A stretch of 64,000 nt of DNA from NCBI RefSeq assembly GCF_964340395.1, contig NC_135563.1:18216151-18280150 (forward strand). Direction: 5' to 3'. Shown here one piece after another: positions 39,996-59,831 of this stretch. Numbering within the stretch: the first letter of the stretch is position 1; each line of letters begins with the position of its first letter. The translations under genes were made by a program, and so were the position numbers. Below the pieces are notes generated by a model, which saw nothing but the letters and a program-made list of their open reading frames with translations, made no database searches and was not told the DNA's origin. Source of the DNA: Glandiceps talaboti. Its lineage: Eukaryota; Hemichordata; Enteropneusta; Spengelidae.

Positions 39996-40215
39996 TAAGC
40001 AGAGATTGTAAATTACTGCACAGCCCTTGCATATTCTTCAAATTCATGTTAATTCCCTAGACTTTGTGTATAGTTTCTAAATCATAATTTATTCTGCCTA
40101 TAATTTGTCATAAGCAGAGTTTGTGCATTGCCAACCCTTGAGCATACCTCCAAGTCATAAGCATATTCCCCAGACTTTGTATATAGGTCCTAAATCATAA
40201 TTTATTCTGCTTGGT
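39996..40215. repeat. Tandem duplication, two units of about 113 bp
   Basis: ataagcagag.ttgt.., cccttg..cata.tc..aa and ccctagactttgtgtatag..ctaaatcataatttattctg recur at 39996-40100 and 40110-40213. Confidence 0.75.
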
Positions 40216-40591
40216 AGAGGGCTCTCTGATGCTAGTAATCAATCATAAATTGTTTTGGTTCTGTGCCCTTTCCTTTGTATGTTTATAAGAAAACTGGATT
40301 TAATAATAATTTACTAGTTTATTTGTTATTGAGATCAGGGTTGATGAAAACATTTTTAGAAGCAACAAACATGAAACCCTACAAATAAATTGTTAGGGCT
40401 AGGTTTCAATGCCATACAAGATGTTCACATTAGATCTTCAAAACTACATATGTCTGTTAATTATTACAAGAATGTCACAAATTTAGCCTTTTTGATCAGG
40501 ATTGGGAACCCTGGTAAGGCCTAAGAATAAAGATTGCTTGGTTTTGGTTACTCAACCCCCATCTAGTTTTTCATGTCACATTTTTGAGGAA

Positions 40592-40855
40592 AAGATAACA
40601 AAATCATGAAAATTATGAAGTCTTTCAAGAAATGGTAGATGTGGAAACTGACATCAACTTAAAAAGACTGGTCTTCCAATCTGTAATAGCTGTACATCTA
40701 ATGAGAAGAAACGAATAACACAGAGACCATACGGAAAACAACGGAAAACACAACTACCTGAACTAGACACTCACATATGAAAAAATATATAATATATAAA
40801 AATAAAATGAAAAATCTACCTACCCCACCTATTCTAAAATTGAAAGTAAATGGAC
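40592..40855. repeat. Dispersed repeat family A, copy 2
   Basis: Same landmarks as 9062-9333, with small indels. By eye identity is about 80-85% over the shared parts. It lies about 60 bases before the 40916-41057 repeat. Confidence 0.75.
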
Positions 40856-40915
40856 TGAGACTTTTAAAAACGTCCATATAACTTTATATACCATGTACCA
40901 TAATTTTGGTGGGGA

Positions 40916-41057
40916 AACCATTAAATCAAATAGCTATACCCACCATCTGCAATAACTATGTTTTAGAGTATTCAATCATGTGACCTTAACACAACCTGCC
41001 ACAACTCACACACCGCAAACCCATGTAAATATTAATTATATCGTTTTAACATGGCAA
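40916..41057 (+). repeat. Recent dispersed repeat F, copy 1
   Basis: 142 bp nearly identical to 44357-44498 (about 5 differences by eye, so about 96%). Shared: aatcaaatagctatacccac, gcaataactatgtt, agagtattcaatcatgtgac, cacaccgcaaaccc. Same orientation; no coding frame. Confidence 0.85.
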
Positions 41058-41278
41058 GTAAAAAACCCCGACAAATTCAGGTAGATTTTACCTTCTAATA
41101 CCACCCACAACAAAGACACAAAGTAAACATTGGAATTTAGCCCTTTCCTGTGATGTGTACACTCTATCTGTTTGAATGTAGTCTACTACTGAAAACTAAC
41201 ATGTAAGCATATGTTTTAAGTGTAGAAACATCATTAACTTCTGATAAGACTTTTACCAATGACTTGTGCTATTTGTAA

Positions 41279-41279
<1 letters not shown>

Positions 41280-41325
<46 letters not shown>
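41280..41325 (+). repeat. (ca)n microsatellite
   Basis: About 23 uninterrupted ca/ac units. Confidence 0.95.
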
Positions 41326-41326
<1 letters not shown>

Positions 41327-41329
41327 TGA

Positions 41330-42680
41330 ATATTTAATTTGGCGCATGCAGACTTAAGCAGAATTTTTTTCCTTCACATTTTGGCCCCTTTTCAGTTCAA
41401 ATAAAATTGGCTATGTACATATATATTCAGAGCAACATCACTAGTGAGGTAATTGGTCGATTCATGCTAGATAAATGTGACGTTATTACATTGTATTTAC
41501 TTGGAATTTATCACTGAAAATCATTCTACTTTCATTAATTACTTTTCATGCAAAAAGACTGTTCCATGTGTCAGCTAAATAAACTAAATGAAGTTAGAAC
41601 CAAAATACATATATGTTGACAATATACATGTAGTAAACATCTTAGTTAGGTACTTATCATTATTCGTAGTGACAAGTATGTAGGTTTTAGATCTGATGAT
41701 AACCACCTCTGAAATGTTTCCATTGACATGATTGCCAACAGAGACCTTTTGAACCTTTTCTTCCACTCTACACAGACGTACCACAGAAAGTAAATTTTCA
41801 TTACCAACGTGTTAATAGAATCAGGCAAGTTAAACATTTGCCGATATTTCACAGTGAATGAATATTGTCATACCCTGAAGCTGTTGTGAATTATTCATTA
41901 TCACTCTAGGCTTTCCTACTAAAAGAGTAAGTCAGAGAGACAACATACTAGTTTTTATGTTTCACAGCTATTTCCTCTCATACTGGTCAACAAACAGGCT
42001 ATAATGTCAGTGGAGCTCGCTATTTGCCAATGGTATTATAATATGTGGTAGATTACATCACATATGGCAGAGTATTTTAATCTCATTGGATATTTTTACT
42101 ATGAAATGTTTGCTATACCAAATGTATTTTACAGTGGAGTTTTACTGTATAGAAGAGGCACCATGGACATAATTCCTGAATGAACATTCAAAGTCGTATG
42201 TGCTTTGCACTACAGTTATTATTGCAATATATGACACGGGTGTCATGTCACAATCTAAACACAGGGCAATTCATGATAATCACATAATGCAGTCATTGGT
42301 GATAATTATACAAACAGCATACTTTATTAAGCTTATTTGATTTGCAGCAGACACACCTATCACAATATTTCTAGTGTTTTGATACCCTCAAATAAATGTA
42401 CTGTACACAACAGCTGTGCTTGCCACCAACCCAAATAAAACAAACAGACAATACAAATGCAAACAACATCAAAGTGTACCTAATGAGAAAAAATAGCATC
42501 CACAATTTTTTTATGATTATGAAAATCAAAATACATACACAGTAATTTCAGAGAGAATTTTTGGCTTGAGATCCCAGATAATACTACTCGATTCAGGCCA
42601 TACATTCACCTACTACCTTGTGGTTAAGATTTTTTGACAGAAAAAGACAACAGAATGAAAAAAATATCAATAAAAAGTTA
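41330..42680. other. No further exon recognised downstream of the G-alpha-like exon
   Basis: This is where intron 1 of the minus-strand gene would run. Two overlapping minus frames (41584-41852) have no splice phase or motif matching a G-alpha P-loop exon. Confidence 0.4.
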
Positions 42681-42688
42681 CATTTTAC

Positions 42689-42800
42689 CTAGAGTCAAGA
42701 GTTGTATTTCCCGTTGTCGTTTCTCTCGTTCTTCATCAAGAGCCACATCAATATTGTGGCTGCGGGCGGCAGCTTCTTTCACAGCTTTCCTTCTAATCAT
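42689..42800 (-). CDS. First coding exon of a G-protein alpha subunit, Gi/o/z-like (partial)
   Basis: Read from the ATG at 42800 down to 42689 this gives 37 codons plus one base, then a GTAAAA donor. Residues 8-38 align without gaps to the N-terminal helix and beta-1 strand of Gi/o/z alpha subunits: KEAA, ARS, ID at 17-18, L21, E24, RQREI (28-32) and LLTLG (34-38). By eye about 17 of 31 positions match human G-alpha-z. The phase-1 break in the Gly just before the expected GAGESGKS P-loop is where GNAI/GNAO genes place intron 1. The peptide has neither Gly2 nor a nearby Cys, so the usual myristoyl/palmitoyl anchors are absent. The frame is open 25 codons upstream to a TAA at 42876-42878, so another 5' exon could supply the true N-terminus. 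I could not find exon 2 at lower coordinates. An unrelated charged coiled coil is the main alternative. Confidence 0.68.
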
Positions 42801-43599
42801 TGTTACACTCACCCGCAAAGCCAAAAACTCCCGTTCATCCGTATGTACTCGACGATCAGTTCCAGAATGTATATTTTACATCGACAACAGGACAGTCAAG
42901 AATCACATCTCATTCACAGACATGTCATTCCCTTCAGCAAACGTTCGTTCTTTGTCGTTAATTCACCAGCCCTGGTTTGAGTTCAACGAAAGGCCTGTGG
43001 TCGAGAATATATCGGTGTTTGGAGTCAACCCACACCTTTCCGGTTTCTATCGCAACGACACCTCTATATCTGTACATAAAATACGGTAAAGATTTGGTCA
43101 CCGTCCTGTTATTAATTAATATGTTCACACTTGTTAATGGGTTTATGTACTCCAGAGATGGACAACTGTTTTGGCACTCATGAACAAATGGCCGTAGAGA
43201 ATACAGCCCAAATCGAACCGTAGCATCGTTTATAACAACACTACATACAGCAGAAATCTGAATTTGGATGGAAATTTTATGTGGGTATGTCTTCTCTCTC
43301 AAGTTTTTTTGTAAATATAGATTAACATTGGACCTCAGTACATTGTGGGCTTTAACCCAACTTTATTGTGCTGGAAACTTACCATTCCTTTCATTTCAAA
43401 ACTGATAGGGAGCGACAACAACATTCGACAAATAGCATTTTTGATCAAGCTTGAGAACACACCGTTAGCGTTTACATTACATGGACAGTTGACTTGTGTT
43501 TATATCTGCAGTCCGGTACGACTACTGGTGTTCTGGGTATTTTTCAGCTCAGTTCTTTTCTAGCTGTACACGGCTTTATATTTGATTAATACGCGAAAC

Positions 43600-45180
43600 A
43601 AAGCCACTTACCTAATTCTGGTAATGTTACCGCAATAATAGGAATTACACTGCTTTCACACAACACTATTTTCGCTCAGTATGTTGTTGAAAGTCAATGG
43701 ACAACAGGAATCGAAATTAAGTCGCAAGGTGGCGCTAATACCTCTTTCTAGGATATTTAAAGATTAAGTCACGGGGAAAAGTAAAATAAATCCAGGCGAT
43801 ATTACGAAAGCCGTAGAGGGACTTCTGACTTCATGTTTCAGTGAACAGACAGAGCCCCCTGGTGTTGTCCTGTAAGTGTAATGTGAATTAAATACACGAT
43901 TTATTTTCAATGTCGTCGTTCTGCGATCGCAATTTAGACAATCAACATTCGTTTCTGAGTTTTTGCATTGTCAAGATGCAATCTGCAAGAAGTTTTGTGT
44001 CACTGTCATCTTACATTATATCGTGCTTTCATACAATCATAATACGTCATCACTTCTTCATATCTATCCGCCACTGAGTGGCGCCAGACACAAAGTTTGC
44101 TATATGTGAATTGTTAATCATGCAGTAGTATGGTTGTATCACTAAACAGGGGCGTGTAACATAATTATATAAACACTTGTCAGGACACGTTCCTCATCCT
44201 TCGATGCATTCACAAATGGTTCAGCTATTTAACCTGCTCGAAGGTATATTTTCGTCATGTATTGCTTTCTTTCAAACAAAGCAGTGCAAAAGTACGTTCC
44301 TAAAATGCCCGACGTGTAAAAATCATTGCTGTTAACATTAATTTAGAATATCTTACAAACCACTAAATCAAATAGCTATACCCACCATCTGCAATAACTA
44401 TGTTTAGAGTATTCAATCATGTGACCTTAACATAACCTGCCACAACTCACACACCGCAAACCCGTGTAAATATTAATTATATCGTTTTAATATGGCAAAT
44501 GAGTTAAATGAAAACTTTTCTCGATCAACACTGTGTGCATCATCCTAGAAACTCACAAAGACAACGCGTTTCCTTCCACATTGGCTCTCGTTAATCTCCC
44601 GAATTGAGCATTCAAAATGCAGCAGATCAAACGGAAATAAACAAATTGTGACGTGCAAAATGCAGGAGTGTGGCCAATGGTAGTCATACTAACTATGTTG
44701 GAAACTTTAGACATATAAAACGCACACAATGTACAAATGACAGTGTACAGACAGAGTACAGGAAAATATCTGCTCCTGGGTTGTACTAGTCCCTGACTAT
44801 CCTATTCATTCATTCATCTCGTGTCACTGAAAATCAGGTCATTTCTTGTAACATAATGTGGTATCGGACCTATTTCGTTTTAGCTCGTTATTTGTGATCC
44901 TGACAATGTAATAACATTTCGGTTTGTTTCCACATAAAAATATGACTGAGTACCTGCAGTGTGCTGTAACCCTGGCTAAAAAAAACATGCTTGTAGTGTT
45001 CATCTTTCTGTTTGGTGATAGATAAATTTAAACTTAACCCAACTTTAAGGGCCTATATTATATTTTGTCATGTTCTTGAAAAAAGCTTCTGGAATGTTAT
45101 TTTTAATCATCAACTATATTTCAAAGAAGTCAGGACGACTGTTGACAGTCAACCCAACTTACCTCGCGGTGAGTGAACTT
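43600..45180. promoter_or_regulatory. CpG-richer intergenic stretch between the G-alpha-like exon and SERAC1
   Basis: Contains clusters of CpG (43640-44110, 44560-44640, 45160-45190) against a CpG-poor background. CTCF-like cores occur at 43724-43737 (AAGGTGGCGC) and 44071-44085 (palindromic CCACTGAGTGGCGCC). No ORF with exon structure is evident. It plausibly holds the promoter of the minus-strand gene, but no start site can be fixed. Confidence 0.35.
44357..44498 (+). repeat. Recent dispersed repeat F, copy 2
   Basis: See 40916-41057. The two copies lie on either side of the G-alpha-like exon as direct repeats 3.44 kb apart. Confidence 0.85.
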
Positions 45181-45387
45181 GCGCGATCACAGAAGTAAGT
45201 TTAATTTTACCCCTTTCATATATATAGTTGGCTAAACGTGTCTATATTATCGATATTATGGACATTTTATTGTATTCTGATAGAAATATTCTGAGACATA
45301 TCTCGGGAAACAAGTGCCTGTGACTGTGAGGTATGCTCTCGTGGTGCTCTCCAGTACATGAGTAAATATAAGGACTAAAGTATTTAT

Positions 45388-45425
45388 GTAACCCCCCCCC
45401 CCACACACACACACACACACACACA
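45388..45425 (+). repeat. (c)n-(ac)n microsatellite
   Basis: Ten or so c followed by about 12 ac units, about 580 bases before the SERAC1 ATG. Confidence 0.9.
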
Positions 45426-45452
45426 GTGGGAGATAATAAGGCAGATTCAAAT

Positions 45453-45488
45453 CATAGACCCTCCACCAACGTTGGCGGATGGTCTATG
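45453..45488. repeat. 36-bp palindrome upstream of SERAC1
   Basis: catagaccctccaccaac joined directly to gttggcggatggtctatg; 16 of 18 positions pair and there is no loop. It could be a dimeric protein-binding site or a small foldback. Confidence 0.6.
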
Positions 45489-45599
45489 CTCGAACATATC
45501 CCCGTTGCTATCACCTGCATCATAATTCTGTGTAGGTAAATTCCGAATGTTGTTCTGGTAATCACTGTACATTGTTCTCCCCATCTACAATATGGTATG

Positions 45600-46003
45600 G
45601 TCCGTTTCGAGCTTACTTGTAAGACTGCGTAATAAGCAATATGATTGGATAATCTTGTGTTACAAAGGTGATTTTTGATTGGATATGGTTTTTAAATATG
45701 GCGGAAAGTTCGTCGTAAATATATCGTGTGTACAAACGTAAAACTAAGTGAATGTAGTCTACGTACAATCGATGTAATCTTTCGCGATATTTTCGTTTAA
45801 TTTTCAATCTAGAGGGCACTTAACGCAGATCTTCAACTTCCGTTGAAATAACATTTGAAGTGAAATCGAACTTATCTGAATTCGAAATACGTTGCTGTTC
45901 GCTGTTTGTAACCACTGACTGAAGTCTGAACCAGACAAGTTTCACTCGTAATGTTGTTGTGTTTTTGGTTACGGGGTGCGATTCAAATTTTAAAGTTACA
46001 TCC
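45600..46003 (+). promoter_or_regulatory. SERAC1: Probable SERAC1 promoter and 5' leader
   Basis: CpG content is higher here than in the surroundings. Two inverted CCAAT boxes (ATTGG at 45644-45648 and 45678-45682) precede an aaatATGGCGGAAAG motif at about 45694, a YY1-like element usually found just downstream of transcription starts. No TATA box is convincing. The transcription start is inferred near 45690, not seen. Confidence 0.5.
45698..45718 (+). other. Short upstream ORF in the presumed SERAC1 leader
   Basis: ATGGCGGAAAGTTCGTCGTAA codes six residues (MAESSS) and stops 285 bases before the SERAC1 ATG. Its initiation context is good. If the leader starts upstream of 45698 this uORF could reduce SERAC1 translation. 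It may also be only a YY1-like DNA element. Alternatively a donor-like cgtc|gtaaat could splice it as a tiny coding exon. Confidence 0.35.
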
Positions 46004-56692
<10,689 letters not shown>

Positions 56693-56953
56693 CTGAAAGA
56701 GGAGCTTTCTGTTTTGTGAAGATGGAAATTATCACCTTCTCATGTGTGCATGAATATTTGTAATTTGGCAGCTCTTTTTAGGACAAACATTTTTAATGAA
56801 TTTTTCTGAGTAATGATAAAAAACTTAAGGAAAAGTTTGAATTTTCAATTTATTGGTGCTATGGAATATGACTAGAGAATAAGGCTCATATTTGACTGAA
56901 AGCTTAATAGACTTCACTGTATGTAAGATATTTTTTCAGGATAATTTACTAGG

Positions 56954-56959
56954 AATAAA
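56954..56959 (+). terminator. Candidate SERAC1 poly(A) signal
   Basis: AATAAA 262 bases after the SERAC1 stop codon, the first canonical signal downstream. A second canonical AATAAA occurs at about 58144. Which one is used cannot be told from sequence. Confidence 0.4.
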
Positions 56960-57065
56960 ACCAGTGACTGTTTTTTGAAGTGATTATATCAGAAACCAAG
57001 ATAGTGGTGCATTGTCTTTTCTTATCACTCCTTGAGGATAGCATTGGATTACTTTTCGTGGATAA

Positions 57066-57464
57066 GTCTGATTAAAATCTGATGTTTACATTGGCTAGTT
57101 ATTGTGTGCACGAATACCGCATTACACTGTCAAAGAATTCTCAGTACCTGCAATAGCATTTAACCTCATACTAGAGGCCGGGTCAAAATAGAACAAATAG
57201 GTTGACTTATTCTCATGTGTGCCTGTGCTAATGTATTTGAACTGTGTGGAGTGGAAGTTATGGTGTTGACCAAGAAATTGAATGTTTGTTATTTTTATGA
57301 TGTGCAGTAATATTCTGTGTCAGGTACCGAGAATTGTAGGACCATATTTGACACATCAGCTAACAGCACTAAGTGTTGTGTCTATGTCTTTATGTAAAAG
57401 ACCTGTTGGTGTCACCCTTGGATAATTAGCCAATCTAATCATCAGATTGCAATCAGATTGTAGA
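57066..57464. mobile_element. Family E-like element in the SERAC1 3' flank
   Basis: Left end agtctgattaaaatctgatg; right end catcagattgcaatcagatt (57440-57459) is an imperfect inverted match. The roughly 400-bp interior has a cacgaataccgcattacac block. It lies beyond the first SERAC1 poly(A) signal. Confidence 0.5.
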
Positions 57465-57469
57465 TTGAT

Positions 57470-59715
57470 GAAATGGCAGCTCGTAGAAAAATATATGTCT
57501 CTCTAAAAATGTGGTAAAAGGAGAAAGTGGAAGAGAAACATGTATATACAAGTAAATGCTAGAAGAATGGCTTCATTTTCTGCCAACAAGACGTTGTATC
57601 ATACACTTTATACAGCCATGTATTTCAAACAACATAATATATAGCCATATAGTCTCTCCTAGATCCTATTATCACTATTACTGCATTGGCATCAAAAGAT
57701 GGAATCGCTCAGAAGTCAACATTACAAGTGAAGAATTGCCTTTCATAGTGTGATAAAATGTAAATTTTACAACAGAAAAGTGTATTTTCCAAAAACGTAT
57801 GTACATAGGAAATATTATAGACTGTTGGAGGGTATACGAAACTTGAATTAGCTGAGTTTTGTTCATTTTTTGCATTATTCTCCATAGAGTGCCTCACTGT
57901 CAATGTATGACACTCCCAAACACGAGTACTTTTCTTCTCAATTTTGGTGTTTTTCATACACTTTTCCTCACAGGGTTTGTTTTATGCATGTCTTGATAGT
58001 ACAGCTGCCATAATTTGAAAAAAATGAGATGCAGTGCAATTTATTATCGGGTTTGTGGCATATGCTTGATAGTTCATCCTGCAAAATGACCAATATATAT
58101 TTACATATTTTAGATTATAAAGTGTTTAAAAGATGTATAGTTTAATAAAGCGGAAAAAAACCATTACTTTTGTGATATTCAGCTTGAATAGCCAATGTAT
58201 TGATTGATGAGCCTTGGGGAAGTTGTACTGCTGCAAAACTTGTTTATTCACGAGGGAATAAGTCATGAATAGTCATTATTGTTCAACTGTTATGAATGTT
58301 AAAACGACATACCGGGTACTTGGTGTAGTTTATACATGGAGTTTATGGCACAGCCACTCACCTGTGTAACATAGAGGGCGCTCGTCATAACATAAAATGA
58401 AGTGGGTGTTAATATGGACATAAAATATTTGTTCATGTCGGTGTTTGCCAATAGCTTTCAGATACTCCAAACCTTTGGTTTTCAAAGATTAATTTCCTAC
58501 GGGGCTTACTTTATCTATTTCTTTACACAAAGTAAATTTGGGCGATCAAGTTGATGTATTCCACTGGTCTCAAAACCAATAATATAGGCTAGGCCTAGCC
58601 TACAACACATGTTGCATTTCTGTGCGTTTTATTGTCTCTTGTGAGACAGTGATGTGTGTAGTTATTACGAAACTCATTCGGAGGGATAACTACTGTGCAT
58701 GCAGAAATGTACCCGTCATGAAAATGTATAACCCAGCATGTGTGCAAACTATATCATATATGGAAAAAAAGAGAACCGACAGATAGACAGATGGACATAT
58801 GGACGGATGGACAGACAGACAGTACTGACAGATCTTTATATGAAAAATAATTTTATTTTTGAGAAAGAATAACCGTAAACTTAAAATAATAATAAATCAT
58901 AGTTTTACCACTAAAAGTGTCAACAGGATGAATTTGGGTTAAAAAAGAGTAAACAGTCTGAAACTGCTACTAGAACTACTGTATGAAGATAAATAATTGT
59001 ATTCATCTTTGGGGAAAGTAACGATAATATAAGTTGGATAAAAAAGCCGGGGATAAAATGTTTTATCCTGGGGTCATATATTTTTTCCCTCCCTCTTTCT
59101 TTCTTCGCCTGTACAAATGATATCTATTTTATTATATGTGAGTGACGAACCCGGCCCTACTAGACCACAGCTGCATATACACTTGAAATTAAGAGTTAGT
59201 TAGAGTCTCCCTAATATATCCATGGTTAGAGACAGCCCATGCTTAGCTACTGGTCTTACGCAAAGTTTATTCTGCGAATATTGAACAAGTCAAAAAGTAA
59301 ACGTCGTTGTAAGGAGTTTATAAGTACTAGAGGTCATTGAGAAGGTTTTATCCACAAGAGTGACTATCGATTATCATGCCTTGTAGGCCTTTGTCCAGTG
59401 CTTTGTTATTGTACCGAGTAGTAGGCGTTCAAAAGCTAAGACTTCTCGCAGAGCGTATGAATAAAATAGTTTACCTTAGCAACTGGACCGAATCACACGT
59501 AATGTAGTATTCCACGGGAGTGATAAATTTGAAAAGAAATTGGCTAAATTCTATTTTTGGCGATATATTTATGAAATAGAATATTTTGATGATGAGTATC
59601 ATTTTCATACGAAATAGTAAAACAATATTAGGTGATTTCCTTCAACGAACTAGTTTATTTCTAGGCGGAAGATTACTATGCAAATCGGTTCTACCTAGTG
59701 ATGAGTTTCCAAAGT
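57470..59715. other. Intergenic region between SERAC1 and the unidentified gene
   Basis: Holds a second canonical AATAAA at about 58144, a CTCF-like half (agagggcgct at about 58373) and a (gaca)-type tract at about 58775-58822. CpG content rises from about 59130 toward the start of the next gene. Frames of 65-82 codons near 57.6-57.9 kb have no support. Confidence 0.45.
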
Positions 59716-59717
59716 GT

Positions 59718-59728
59718 GAACATGGCGG
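59718..59728 (+). promoter_or_regulatory. YY1-like motif over the start codon of the unidentified gene
   Basis: GAACATGGCGG overlaps the initiator ATG. This AANATGGCGG pattern is typical of TATA-less housekeeping promoters, where it lies just downstream of transcription start, so the 5' leader is probably short. Confidence 0.35.
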
Positions 59729-59831
59729 CCGATGTTTCACCCACGAGTTTTTCTCCCGCGCCGAGGTTTGCAACCTCATATCTTCCATCCCTACCACCAA
59801 AAATGCATAAGCATGCAGCAGCGTATCCAAG
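59722..59831 (+). CDS. Unidentified gene, exon 1 (start codon)
   Basis: Codes 36 residues plus two bases, then the consensus donor gtgagt. Ala/Pro/Ser/His-rich (MAADVSPTSF..., KMHKHAAAYP), probably disordered. A different, upstream frame is open from 59586 to 59810 but lacks the splice-phase support of this one. Confidence 0.75.

Noticed and set aside
42634-43089. 151-codon plus-strand frame
   Set aside because: It runs antisense over the G-alpha-like exon, is Arg/Ser-rich as expected of a complement of coding sequence, and has no splice or promoter support.
59586-59810. 74-codon frame overlapping exon 1 of the unidentified gene
   Set aside because: The overlapping frame starting ATGGCGGCC at 59722 alone leads in phase through four exons.
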